Source: CAVQOB01 sp963714325 (GTDB lineage: Bacteria > Pseudomonadota > Alphaproteobacteria > Rhizobiales > Hyphomicrobiaceae). From it: 64,000 nt of DNA. The position numbers and the translations under genes were made by a program. A model generated the notes under the pieces. The model saw only the letters and a list, made by a program, of their open reading frames with translations, made no database searches and had not been told where the DNA came from. Location: positions 186,001-250,000 of the forward strand of contig CAVQOB010000010.1 in the NCBI GenBank assembly GCA_963714325.1. Reading direction: 5' to 3'. Shown here one piece after another: positions 1 to 8,935 of this stretch (position 1 is its first letter; each line of letters starts with the position of its first letter).

Positions 1-643
1 CGATCTTGGGATCGAAAATCACTCTGTAACCCAGCTTGCGAACCTGCAATCCTACATCCATTTCCCAGTGAAATGCCACATTATTGCCCAAGCGCGAATC
101 CGGCGCGCATTGTCGAAATACGCTCGTGCGACAGCTCATATTGCCACCCATCAAATGGGCGACGTCGACGGCGTTACTGAACGTGCAATCCCGATACATA
201 TTGCCAACACTTCGCCCATACCAAGACAGCGTTCCAACCTTTGATATCGCGGGATAGTGCTGCAGCACTCCGGAAAAATAGTTGTAACACCGGCCACCAA
301 CACTGGCGACGGTAGGGTCATTATAATGACTAGCAATTTTTTCGAGCCAGTCAGGATGGGCCTCAGCGTCATCGTCCAGCAATACAATGATATCCCCACG
401 CGCTTCTTCGATAGCCTTCCTTATCGGCGGCAAAAATCCGGCCGCGCTGACATGGACGCTGCGAATTCCGGCCGTGGGATACTTTCCAATCAAATCGCGC
501 ACCATCTCGTTCGTTGGATGGTCATCGATTCTCGAAATCAATATGATTTCATGCGCCAAGCACGTTTGCGCCAGTACCGACACCACCGCTCGCTGCAAGA
601 ATTCCGGTCGCCGATACGTCGGGATGCAGACACTCAATCTCAT
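1..643 (-). CDS. Glycosyltransferase family 2, partial (C-terminus beyond left edge)
   Basis: Translating the minus strand from the ATG at 643 gives 214 codons with no stop before the window edge, so the gene is cut. It starts with MRLSVCIPTYRRPEFLQRAV, a classic GT2 opening. A DDDAE stretch (about residue 100) is the expected nucleotide-sugar/metal-binding DxD region, and GGNMSCR followed by HWEMDVGLQVRKLGYRV resembles the acceptor-side part of GT-A enzymes. It would transfer a sugar from a nucleotide donor to a lipid-linked glycan at the cytoplasmic face of the membrane. It follows the next GT2 gene by 66 bases and is probably the same transcription unit. Donor and linkage cannot be told. 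Confidence 0.85.
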   Translation of the reverse strand, partial: MRLSVCIPTYRRPEFLQRAVVSVLAQTCLAHEIILISRIDDHPTNEMVRDLIGKYPTAGIRSVHVSAAGFLPPIRKAIEEARGDIIVLLDDDAEAHPDWLEKIASHYNDPTVASVGGRCYNYFSGVLQHYPAISKVGTLSWYGRSVGNMYRDCTFSNAVDVAHLMGGNMSCRTSVFRQCAPDSRLGNNVAFHWEMDVGLQVRKLGYRVIFDPKI

Positions 644-709
644 GAATTGCGACCTATGCCCATATCCCGATTGGTGATAACGCCGGAGCGGCCCATCAAC
701 GGAGCGGCA

Positions 710-1744
710 TTATTGCAAGCGCGGCAAAGCAGCGAAAAGACGTCTCATCCGCGCTTTGCAGTAAGGTATAAGTGCGGTCGCTAGCCACGGGCGCAAAAGC
801 TGGCGCAGAGGGATAGCGTCGCTCGTTACCCGTATTTCCGCTAGTCCGTTCGACACCTGACCGCGGAATATATCCCTGATGCCGGCTTGGAGAAAAGCGC
901 GTGCAGCAAATGCAAGCAACTGGCTGCGAGCTCTGTCACGCGCCTCTGGGCCAGTCTCGCCAATCCGTTGCGCCAACGTCTTGAGAACGAAAAGTCCCCC
1001 CTCACACGCCAGCAACTGCCCGGTTGGATTGACTTGCACCTGCCCGGTGTGGATTCGTACTGCTACCAACTGCGCATCGATGTAGCCAACGGGATAGCGC
1101 CCCTGCAATCGGACCAGCAAATCGAAATCCTCGACATTCGGCAATCGTGCGGGGTTATATTTTGTCACATCGCGAAGCCCGCCCACCTCAAGCCACCTAT
1201 CCCTCGGTACATAAATGCAGGACGTGTTGGCAAAACATCCATGGTTTAGGGCATGCACATCGGCTTGCCGCCCAGGTGTCACCGGGGCAAACCCCAGTCT
1301 TTTCCCTTCACCAATTCTTGCCCCTGCCTCATCAGACAAATAGAAATCGGATATAATGTAGCCGACCTCGGGATGATCTGCGAAGAACGCCATCGCGCGT
1401 TGCAACGACTGGGGTCCCATGACGTCATCAGGACACTGCAGCTTCAGCAACCGCCCGCTCGCCATTTGCGCCAACTTGTTGATGTTGTTCATCCAGCCAT
1501 TGCGCACATCGTGCCTGATGAACTTGATCCGCGGATCGCGATACTTCGAAAAAATGTCCGGTGTTGTGTCGGTCGACGCATCATCGATGATCAGAAATTC
1601 GAAATTTGGACTCGTCTGAGCCAGTACAGCATCAATGGTTGCGACCAACCACCGATCGTCATTGAATGCGGACATAATAATGCTGACATCGGGCGTCTGC
1701 CTGTCGTGTCCAGGCAGTAGACCCATATTGCTTGTTGCAATCAT
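710..1744 (-). CDS. Glycosyltransferase family 2
   Basis: A 344-residue GT-A fold enzyme. The N-terminus has DVSIIMSAFNDDRWL, then FLIIDDASTDTT (UDP-sugar binding) and LKLQCPDDVMGP at the place of the DxD motif; NVEDFDLLVRL later fits the ED acceptor/catalytic region. No transmembrane segment is evident, although the last 60 residues are rich in Leu/Ala/Arg and could lie on the membrane. An ATG at 1744 preceded by AAAGAG was preferred to the GTG directly upstream. It sits 75 bases after the wzt stop codon, within the polysaccharide cluster, so it likely adds one sugar of the exported glycan. Substrate unknown. Confidence 0.85.
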   Translation of the reverse strand: MIATSNMGLLPGHDRQTPDVSIIMSAFNDDRWLVATIDAVLAQTSPNFEFLIIDDASTDTTPDIFSKYRDPRIKFIRHDVRNGWMNNINKLAQMASGRLLKLQCPDDVMGPQSLQRAMAFFADHPEVGYIISDFYLSDEAGARIGEGKRLGFAPVTPGRQADVHALNHGCFANTSCIYVPRDRWLEVGGLRDVTKYNPARLPNVEDFDLLVRLQGRYPVGYIDAQLVAVRIHTGQVQVNPTGQLLACEGGLFVLKTLAQRIGETGPEARDRARSQLLAFAARAFLQAGIRDIFRGQVSNGLAEIRVTSDAIPLRQLLRPWLATALIPYCKARMRRLFAALPRLQ

Positions 1745-1819
1745 CACACTCTTTGCCCGTCCATACAGCCGGAGCGCAATTTATTGCAGCGTCCGTATAT
1801 AGTTGATGCCGAAATCGAA

Positions 1820-3121
1820 CTACGCATTCTCGAAACGTCGCTGCATTCCGCTGGAACCCGCAACCAGACTCTCAACGCGCGCAGCGGGGAGTTCAATCGC
1901 GCCAAAGCCCCAACTCTGCGGCAATGCGCCAGTCGCTCCAACACCGGGCGGGCGTTCTACCGAGAAGCTCAGACAATCGTCAATCACCTCGACCACCACC
2001 ACACCTGGAATCGTATTGCGAATACTGAGCGTGTAGTTGCCTAGCGCCAGTGTTTCGATCGGAAAAATGAGGGACACATCATTGCGGCCAGTTCGAAGGT
2101 CGACCAATTCGTCGGGATTGAATTGCCCAAGGCTCGCATAACCTACCGGCATAGCCAGTTGATCCTTGAGGATCAGGCCGATCGCTAAGCGCGTGGGCTG
2201 CGGCGCCTGGAACACGAGATCGAGCCGCGCCTGCGCGGCGTAACGCCCCGCGCCACTGAAATCGACAGAAATTTTCGCTTCGATGATTGCGGCGTGGTCC
2301 GTTGGCGCCTGGTCGCGAACAAATCGATCACTGGCATTGTAACCTTCGACATATTTCTGCACGACATCCCGGGTCGGCCCAATCATCACGACCCGCCCCT
2401 TGTCCAGCAGTATGCAGCGATCGCAGAGCGCTTGCACCGCCGCCATATTGTGGCTGACAAAAAGCACTGTCCGATCGCTAGCGGAAATCCCCTTCATGCT
2501 CGTGAGGCACTTTTTCTGAAATTCGAGGTCCCCAACAGCAAGCACCTCATCGACGATCAGGATATCCGGCTCCAGACATGCCGCCACGGCAAATGCTAAA
2601 CGCATGTACATCCCGCTGGAATAGCGTTTGACGGGTGTGTCGAGGAACGCCTCTACTTCAGCGAATGCGACGATTTCGTCGAACTTGCGGACAATTTCCT
2701 GACGCTTCATGCCAAGAATTGCGCCGTTGAGAAAAATGTTCTCCCGGCCGGTCAATTCCGAATGAAAGCCGGTCCCGACTTCCAAGAGACTAGCGATACG
2801 TCCCTTTATCGTGACGCGTCCCTCGGTTGGTTCGGTAATCCGGCTGAGAACCTTCAGGAGAGTGCTTTTTCCAGCGCCGTTGCGCCCAATGACACCAATG
2901 GCTTCGCTGCGCCGCACTTCGAAATCGACTCCATTCAGGGCCCAGAAATCGTTGCCCCGAACGGCGCTTTGCTCGCCGCTGAGCTCGGAATACCGGCGAA
3001 AAGGCGCGGCCACTGCACTAGCGATTGCTTCTCGAAATGTCTCATATCCCGGGCCTCGCTTGTTCAGTTCAAATCTCTTTTTGAGCCCCTCGACCCTGAG
3101 AACGACATCGTGCACTCGCAT
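1820..3121 (-). CDS. wzt: Polysaccharide ABC exporter ATP-binding protein, Wzt-like, with C-terminal domain
   Basis: This 433-residue ATPase powers export of a lipid-linked polysaccharide across the inner membrane with the adjacent permease. Visible: Walker A GRNGAGKST (79-87), signature YSSGMYMRLAF, Walker B ILIVDEVLAVGD and an H-loop SHNMA. Roughly residues 260-433 form an extra beta-rich domain (LALGNYTLSIRNTIPGVVVV) like the C-terminal domain of Wzt proteins that recognise the terminal residue of the O antigen; the simpler capsule-type ATPases lack it. The frame is open further upstream, but the ATG at 3121 starts the conserved MRVHDVVLRV and clears the permease stop at 3163; an upstream GTG start remains possible. 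Confidence 0.9.
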   Translation of the reverse strand: MRVHDVVLRVEGLKKRFELNKRGPGYETFREAIASAVAAPFRRYSELSGEQSAVRGNDFWALNGVDFEVRRSEAIGVIGRNGAGKSTLLKVLSRITEPTEGRVTIKGRIASLLEVGTGFHSELTGRENIFLNGAILGMKRQEIVRKFDEIVAFAEVEAFLDTPVKRYSSGMYMRLAFAVAACLEPDILIVDEVLAVGDLEFQKKCLTSMKGISASDRTVLFVSHNMAAVQALCDRCILLDKGRVVMIGPTRDVVQKYVEGYNASDRFVRDQAPTDHAAIIEAKISVDFSGAGRYAAQARLDLVFQAPQPTRLAIGLILKDQLAMPVGYASLGQFNPDELVDLRTGRNDVSLIFPIETLALGNYTLSIRNTIPGVVVVEVIDDCLSFSVERPPGVGATGALPQSWGFGAIELPAARVESLVAGSSGMQRRFENA

Positions 3122-3162
3122 TGTATCCGTTGACACGGTCACCTTCGCCTTCTGCAACACTG

Positions 3163-4020
3163 CTAGATGATATCCGCGAACTTGCGCTCGACCGACTTGA
3201 AGTAGCTGATACCAATGATCAAAAGCACGACTACGCTGGCGCAAGAGACAAGCAATCCGCTCAGATCCAACGGGCGCCCGAGAAGTATCGACCGGAATGC
3301 GTCAACCATGCCGACCATCGGGTTCAGATAGTACACTGGCCGCCACATTTCGGGCACTAGCGATGTCGGATAGGCCACCGGCGTCACCAACATCCAAAGC
3401 TGCAGCAAAAATGGAATAACATATCGGAAATCCCGATAGGCGACGTTAAGCGCCGACAGCGCGATCCCGATCGAGAGCGCAGCGATACCGACACCAAGCG
3501 CCAGCACGGGCAGCAACAGTAGGCCCAGGCCAAATCCGATGCCGTATGCGAGCATCATCACCAGCAAGACCACGGACGCGACCGCAAAATCGAGCGCCGC
3601 TGCTCCGATCGACGCAAGTGGGATGATGAGCCGAGGGAAGTAGATCTTACTCACCAACTGCGCGGAGCCGACAAGCGAATTACCGGCACTTGCAACGGCG
3701 TTCGAGAAGAATAGCCAAGGCAGAATGCCCGCAAAAGCAAACAGCGGATATGGCAAGCCGTCCGACGGAATTTGAGCGAGCTTGCCAAAAAAAATCGAAA
3801 AAACCACCATTGTCGTGACCGGCTGAATAATGGCCCACGCCGATCCAAGCACGGTTTGCTTGTAACGAAGTTTGATGTCCCGCGCGACCAACACCCAGAG
3901 CAGTTCACGATACGCCCAGATTTCCCGGAGTTCGCTAAAGTTAAAGCCTGAGTTCCGCTCGATGACCAAAATTGGTTCATTCATTGCTCGATTGTCACTC
4001 GTGCTCAAGTCACTGTTCAT
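3163..4020 (-). CDS. wzm: Polysaccharide ABC exporter permease, Wzm-like
   Basis: A 285-residue ABC-2 type permease. After about 40 cytoplasmic residues comes the family hallmark ELLWVLVARDIKLRYKQTVL, an amphipathic interface helix followed by GSAWAIIQP. About six hydrophobic segments follow, including VVFSIFFGKLA, LLVMMLAYGIGFGLGLLLLP and the last one ending VVLLIIGISYFKSVERKFAD. It forms the channel through which the polyprenyl-linked glycan is extruded, as a dimer bound to two copies of the ATPase encoded 41 bases downstream. Its start lies 18 bases after the stop of the preceding glycosyltransferase, which supports a shared transcript. Confidence 0.92.
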   Translation of the reverse strand: MNSDLSTSDNRAMNEPILVIERNSGFNFSELREIWAYRELLWVLVARDIKLRYKQTVLGSAWAIIQPVTTMVVFSIFFGKLAQIPSDGLPYPLFAFAGILPWLFFSNAVASAGNSLVGSAQLVSKIYFPRLIIPLASIGAAALDFAVASVVLLVMMLAYGIGFGLGLLLLPVLALGVGIAALSIGIALSALNVAYRDFRYVIPFLLQLWMLVTPVAYPTSLVPEMWRPVYYLNPMVGMVDAFRSILLGRPLDLSGLLVSCASVVVLLIIGISYFKSVERKFADII

Positions 4021-4038
4021 CGAACCCTCTGCAGATCT

Positions 4039-5253
4039 TCAGTTCGGCTCGGCATGCCGGAGGCGGCCGCTATCGCAAATGGCATTATAAGTTGTATCGA
4101 GTCGACCGGCGATGGCATGCCATGTGAATTCATTGATGACGGCATCGCGACCCGCTTTCCCAAACCGTGCCTGACGCTGCGCATCATAAAACAGCGATTG
4201 AATCTCTGCGGCCAAAACGTCCGGCTCATTGGAACATACTATACCCGAACCTGTGCGAAGAACGATCTCTGCAATACCGGTTTGCGGCGTAACGACGACG
4301 GGACATCCTACGGCCATAGCTTCGAGAACCACATTGCCAAAATTCTCAGAGTACGACGGCAAGACGAATAGCCGTGCCTGCTTGAGCAGTGACCATTTGG
4401 CAGCACCAAAGACCGGTCCGATAAAATGAACCCTGTGCTCAACACCGGCGACGCGTGCCAACGCGCGCAGCTCTGCAGTATAGTTGTCCTCGTCATTGCC
4501 GGCCACCACCAGATTTACCGCCGCGATCCGCGCCATTGCCGGGATAAGCTTGTCCAAGCCCTTTTTTTTGTGAATTCTACTGAGAAAAAGCACATAGGGC
4601 GTGGCGGGTTCTGGCATCCCCGGCAGCGTCAACGGCGGTTCGGACTCGCGTGACTCTGGGAGATCCACGCCGTTTGGTAACATACAAATTTTTTCTGCGC
4701 GCAATCCAAGCGCGCCCAACTCCGACGCTTCCAGTTCCGACGTCACATGGACGGCCGCGGCACGCTCGATATTGCGGCGTTCAAACATGACAATCCAGGC
4801 CCGCTTCATTACCGTATTTTTGCGCCGAATAAGATCGTCTACAAGCATGCCTCTTGGGGCCAAGAGGTAGGGAACGCCATTGCGCCGCGCCAGGAATGCC
4901 GCACAAGCCGTCGGCCATAGCCACACCGTATGCAGATGCAGCAAGTCGAAGTTCGCAATCTGCTCGCGCAGCGCCTTCCCCATTGCCGGCGAACGAAACA
5001 GACGACGCCCCGCGCCCGGCGGGAAATACGTGACCCTAACGCCATCCTGATCGGTCGCACGTCCGAGCGGAACCGCAAGATCGCCTACGCCATCGATATT
5101 CGTTGTGAACACATGCACATCGTGTCCTCGAGCAACTTGCGCCCGCGCCAACTGGTGCACCGAATAGATGGGCCCGCCATAACGAAAGGCAGGCTGATAG
5201 TAAGGTACAACATGCAAAACTCTCAACTTGCAGCGCGCTCCACCGTCCGTCAC
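4039..5253 (-). CDS. Glycosyltransferase family 4
   Basis: A GT-B enzyme with the fold starting at LRVLHVVPYYQPAFRYGGP, a glycine-rich first Rossmann half, and the donor-binding C-terminal half with FVLPSYSENFGNVVLEAMAV (E-x7-E-type motif). It would transfer a nucleotide-activated hexose to the growing glycan. The open frame extends to 5352, but that would overlap the previous gene by 64 bases and has no ribosome site. The GTG at 5253, preceded by GGAATTGGGAAA, gives 404 residues and leaves a 35-base gap, so it is preferred; an ATG at 5331 is the alternative. It lies directly before the exporter genes. Sugar specificity cannot be inferred. Confidence 0.85.
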   Translation of the reverse strand: MTDGGARCKLRVLHVVPYYQPAFRYGGPIYSVHQLARAQVARGHDVHVFTTNIDGVGDLAVPLGRATDQDGVRVTYFPPGAGRRLFRSPAMGKALREQIANFDLLHLHTVWLWPTACAAFLARRNGVPYLLAPRGMLVDDLIRRKNTVMKRAWIVMFERRNIERAAAVHVTSELEASELGALGLRAEKICMLPNGVDLPESRESEPPLTLPGMPEPATPYVLFLSRIHKKKGLDKLIPAMARIAAVNLVVAGNDEDNYTAELRALARVAGVEHRVHFIGPVFGAAKWSLLKQARLFVLPSYSENFGNVVLEAMAVGCPVVVTPQTGIAEIVLRTGSGIVCSNEPDVLAAEIQSLFYDAQRQARFGKAGRDAVINEFTWHAIAGRLDTTYNAICDSGRLRHAEPN

Positions 5254-5288
5254 TTTCCCAATTCCAAATTGCACTGGGCTGTCCGTCC

Positions 5289-6515
5289 CTATTCGTCCTG
5301 AGATCGAACGCTTTCGAGTATCGACGCCCATCGATCGCCATAAGCGTCCCACGACTGCAGTAATGCTCGCGCACGCGCCGCCGCACCCATGCGCTGCGCT
5401 AACGCACGTGCATCAATGAATTGCAGCATCCGCAGAGCCAAGCTCTCCGCGTCGCCCGCCGGGACAACATACCCCTCGACACCATCGGTAATAAGATCCG
5501 GCCCCGCACTGGCATCGCTCGCAATGACAGCTAGTCCGCTGGCCATCGCTTCCAAAACAACAAGTCCGTAGCCGTCAAACAATGATGGGAAAACAAAAAC
5601 GTCACTCGACCGAAAAGCCATCGGCATGTCCGCATGCGCAATCGGCCCAATCACTTCAATATTTCGGTTCGCCGGTATACGTTCGAGCACCTGTGGCTCT
5701 ACCCTTCCGACCAGCGTCAGCTTGGCTGAACCTCGCGGTATTCTCGACCACGCATCCAGAAGAACCGCCATACCTTTGAGCGGCGACAGAGAACCCGCGA
5801 ACAGAAAACGGATTGGCCCGCCATGAGTACCTGCGACACCATTCGGTGGCTTGAAGAATACGCTGCCATCGACACCATAGGGATTGACTGAAATCCGTTG
5901 CGGCGAAATTCCAGCGCTGACAAGAGTTTTCAGGACAAAACTGCTACCAACAACGATACGGTCGGCGGCGTCATGCTCAATGCTTTCTATCGTCCTCACC
6001 GTAGCAGGCTTCGTTGCACCGATCCATTGGCGTCCATAGTTTCGTGCAATCGATTGCAGCGCCCAAGTATGGGCATTGGGGTGCGGCGCCGTTCGATCCA
6101 GTACAAACAGGCGGCCGATCGCCCGCGCCCGATCTGCGAGAATCCATGACGCGCAATCGAATCCAATGACATGACTGGCCGCGTCGATCGATGCCTGAGC
6201 GATGCGCCGTTGAAAATGCTCACACTTTGTTTGGTAAGCCTCCTCATTTGGAGTGCCGCGGAAACGATCGAAAAGAAATTTGGCCTCAAGCCCGCGAAGC
6301 TGATGCAGCCGATGCGGCGGCACATTGCCGATCGTCCGATGCCCGACCGCCCGAAGCAACGATGCTGGCGCCATCGCCGCGAATCCGCGTTGCATGGGAC
6401 TGCCCGTGCGCAACGCGATCGACGTCCAAAACTCCTGCAGGATACCAAGCCGCTCCAACTGCTCAGCAAGCCTGAATGAATGCTGCGTCCCAGGATGGCA
6501 AAGCAGGACACTCAC
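5289..6515 (-). CDS. Glycosyltransferase family 4
   Basis: A 408-residue GT-B enzyme. The donor-binding C-terminal half is clear: IRFLFAGSLSPLKGMAVLLD, then FVFPSLFDGYGLVVLEAMAS with the two glutamates of the GT4 nucleotide-sugar site, then AGPDLITDGVEGYVVPAGD. The N-terminal half (MSVLLCHPGTQHSFRLAEQL) is less conserved, as expected of the acceptor-binding side. It starts 51 bases after the stop of the O-antigen ligase-like gene and belongs to the polysaccharide cluster. The N-terminus resembles GT4 members that read CHPGTQHS near residue 5. The linkage it makes is unknown. Confidence 0.86.
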   Translation of the reverse strand: MSVLLCHPGTQHSFRLAEQLERLGILQEFWTSIALRTGSPMQRGFAAMAPASLLRAVGHRTIGNVPPHRLHQLRGLEAKFLFDRFRGTPNEEAYQTKCEHFQRRIAQASIDAASHVIGFDCASWILADRARAIGRLFVLDRTAPHPNAHTWALQSIARNYGRQWIGATKPATVRTIESIEHDAADRIVVGSSFVLKTLVSAGISPQRISVNPYGVDGSVFFKPPNGVAGTHGGPIRFLFAGSLSPLKGMAVLLDAWSRIPRGSAKLTLVGRVEPQVLERIPANRNIEVIGPIAHADMPMAFRSSDVFVFPSLFDGYGLVVLEAMASGLAVIASDASAGPDLITDGVEGYVVPAGDAESLALRMLQFIDARALAQRMGAAARARALLQSWDAYGDRWASILESVRSQDE

Positions 6516-6566
6516 AATGGATGCCTCATTCGCCTGCCGCCCGCGCGACGCCGGCCATCCCAGACG

Positions 6567-7904
6567 TTAACCGGCATTTGGTGCCGTCGCTCTGATCGGT
6601 GGCGGTCCGATACGCGTCATCGCCAGCAGGCTGACAGCGAACCAGTACGCCACGGCACCATAGGAGGCCGCGAAGACACCGCTACCCTGATGCAGCCCCA
6701 TGATCAAGACTGGCAATGCCAGCACTGCAGCGGCTCGGTCACTCGCGGTCATACCGCGGATCAAAACAACACAAGCCCACAACACCAAAATTATCCGAAC
6801 AGCCAAACTCAGCAGCCAGCCCAGGAAACCAATTTCAAGCACGATACGCCCTGATTCTTCCTCGAACGACCCGTTGTTTGGCAACCAATAGAACGGGACC
6901 CGGCTATCAACAAATGCCAAGGAACCGTAGTTGGCGGCGCCAGTTCCAAACCCCAACCATCCACTCGTATCAAAGTGTCGAAATGCATTGGTGAATGTCG
7001 TGACAATCCTATCCTCGTCATGGCGATTTTCTTCGAACCGCTGATAGAGTGCTTCCCAAGCCATGGCCGAATGAGAAAGATCGGCGACAATAAACGCAAA
7101 CATTGCCAAAGCCAGGAACCCGCCCACGGCGCTTGCCGCAACTTTGAAGTTGAAGGCTCGACCAATCACGCCCGCCACCATCATGACACTGACCCCGAAT
7201 GCCACGCTTGAAATGACCGAACGCGAGCCCGTCGTTGGCAACGATAAAAGGACCAGTGCAAGCCCAACAAGGAACGGCAGCGACCGATACCCAAGCAACA
7301 GAAAACCCAAGCCAAGATTTGCCATACAGATCGAGAAGGCCGACATCCCTGTGATGTAAGAAAATGTGCCACTGACGCGCAGCAAACTGGATGTTCCGAA
7401 GTAGCCCATGGCCGCTTGACCGGCTTCAAGTTGAAAATTAACCCAACTGTCTACGGGGGACGCAACCTGTACCAGCGCCAGTATCGATACTGGAATAGCA
7501 ATAAATGGATAAACCCTCGTCAACGCACCCAACGCATCTTCAATTCGGGGGAACGCCGCTGGCACAAGCAGAATTAAGCCCGCATATAAAAGATGTGATT
7601 TCAATCCCCAGACACCGACGAGAATATTCGGCAGATGCGGATTGAAAATTTCGATAAAGACCCAAAAAGCGTAAAATGCCAACGCAACCTGCACATGGAT
7701 TGGCACACGCGCGCGCGCATGTTGATGAAGGCCAAGCGACACGGCGAACGCTATCATGATCATCAGCAGGACGTCTTTGGTGATAAAGACGAGAGTCTCT
7801 ACCTGGGGCAGAATCCACTTGCGCAGCGCTCCATCGTAAGTGAGCAACAGCAGAAACGTCAGCAGCATCGATTGCAACGTCCGAGTCGCATTTCCCGCCG
7901 TCAT
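6567..7904 (-). CDS. O-antigen ligase/polymerase-like membrane protein
   Basis: A 445-residue protein made mostly of hydrophobic helices (about ten to twelve), starting near LLTFLLLLTYDGALRKWILP and ending in SYGAVAYWFAVSLLAMTRIG. The long polar stretch between about residues 290 and 355 (ALYQRFEENRHDEDRIVTTF through LGFGTGAANYGS) matches the large periplasmic loop of WaaL ligases and Wzy polymerases, which face the periplasm and move lipid-linked glycans. In an ABC-exporter pathway a ligase attaching the chain to its final acceptor is more expected than a polymerase, but the sequence alone does not decide. Its ATG overlaps the stop of the upstream glycosyltransferase by four bases (ATGA), implying translational coupling. 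Confidence 0.78.
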   Translation of the reverse strand: MTAGNATRTLQSMLLTFLLLLTYDGALRKWILPQVETLVFITKDVLLMIMIAFAVSLGLHQHARARVPIHVQVALAFYAFWVFIEIFNPHLPNILVGVWGLKSHLLYAGLILLVPAAFPRIEDALGALTRVYPFIAIPVSILALVQVASPVDSWVNFQLEAGQAAMGYFGTSSLLRVSGTFSYITGMSAFSICMANLGLGFLLLGYRSLPFLVGLALVLLSLPTTGSRSVISSVAFGVSVMMVAGVIGRAFNFKVAASAVGGFLALAMFAFIVADLSHSAMAWEALYQRFEENRHDEDRIVTTFTNAFRHFDTSGWLGFGTGAANYGSLAFVDSRVPFYWLPNNGSFEEESGRIVLEIGFLGWLLSLAVRIILVLWACVVLIRGMTASDRAAAVLALPVLIMGLHQGSGVFAASYGAVAYWFAVSLLAMTRIGPPPIRATAPNAG

Positions 7905-8935
7905 GATTGATCCACCGCCTTCTGCAATACACGCAAATAGTCGGCCGCTACCAGATCCAATCGATGCCGGGCAAGATGCTCGGCCCGTGCGCGGTCATCA
8001 GGCCTGCCCGGCAGTGGTGCCCCAACAGCTCTGGCATTTGCACATAACAATAGCGTCTCGAATATTGAGTTTTCATTTGGTTCTACGAGGAGGCCACATT
8101 CACCGACTGCTTCAGGCAATCCGCCGCGATTGGTGGCAATAACCGCTTCGCACCGTGCAATTCCCTCCAATGCTACAATTCCAAACGGCTCCTCCCAGAC
8201 GGACGGAACCACGAGGTAGGCGTGCCTGGACAGCTCGTCGACTAGGTGCTGTCCAAAGAGTGACCCTGAAAAGCGAACTGCATGCGATATCCGTAAATCG
8301 GTCACCAGGTTTTCGAGCGGAACCCGCTCTGGTCCTGAACCGACAATTGTGAGCCGCGCACCTGGCACCTTATCGACAACGCCGGCAAACGCGCGGATCA
8401 GTAGATCGGCCCCCTTCTCGCGCACAAGCCGACCGCAGAAGACAAAGTCGCTTGCCTTCTCACGCGGCGCAATATCCCGAAAGAAATCGTCCGACAGCGC
8501 ATTCGCCACAACCGTGCAATGCCCCGGAAGTGCTGCCGCCACAAATTTACTGCAAGCGATGTTCGGCACAAACCACGTCAGCGCGCGCTTCAAGCCTTCC
8601 AGTACCGTTCCGCGCAATCCCACACCACGATAACAACCGTGATGCGTTGCAACAATGGGGCGACCAGCCGCAATAGCCGGCCCGATCCCGACAAGACTGA
8701 TGTTCATGAACATGACGACGTCCGATTGCGCCATGGCTCGGCTCCGCTCCGAGAACGTCTTGGGCCTGCTGATAACGTACGTCGCCGGAGGTGTAAACTC
8801 CGGTGTCGCCGGTGTCGACGTCAAGACCTCGACACTATGCCCCATCGCGGCAAACCGTGATGCCAGCATATCGCCGAGCCCTTCAAGTCCGCCGAGCGTC
8901 GGGATAAAGCTCGGCGTGAAAATGCAGATCCTCAA
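7901..8935 (-). CDS. Glycosyltransferase family 4
   Basis: A 344-residue GT-B glycosyltransferase. The N-terminal half has MRICIFTPSFIPTLGGLEGL with the glycine loop. The C-terminal half has DFVFCGRLVREKGADLLIRA, followed by VPSVWEEPFGIVALEGIARC (donor-site glutamates) and GGLPEAVGECGLLVEP. Both ends overlap neighbours by four bases (ATGA with the GT2-like gene upstream and the ligase-like gene downstream), so the three are translated as a coupled set. This is shorter than many GT4 proteins but lacks nothing essential. Donor sugar unknown. Confidence 0.86.
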   Translation of the reverse strand: MRICIFTPSFIPTLGGLEGLGDMLASRFAAMGHSVEVLTSTPATPEFTPPATYVISRPKTFSERSRAMAQSDVVMFMNISLVGIGPAIAAGRPIVATHHGCYRGVGLRGTVLEGLKRALTWFVPNIACSKFVAAALPGHCTVVANALSDDFFRDIAPREKASDFVFCGRLVREKGADLLIRAFAGVVDKVPGARLTIVGSGPERVPLENLVTDLRISHAVRFSGSLFGQHLVDELSRHAYLVVPSVWEEPFGIVALEGIARCEAVIATNRGGLPEAVGECGLLVEPNENSIFETLLLCANARAVGAPLPGRPDDRARAEHLARHRLDLVAADYLRVLQKAVDQS

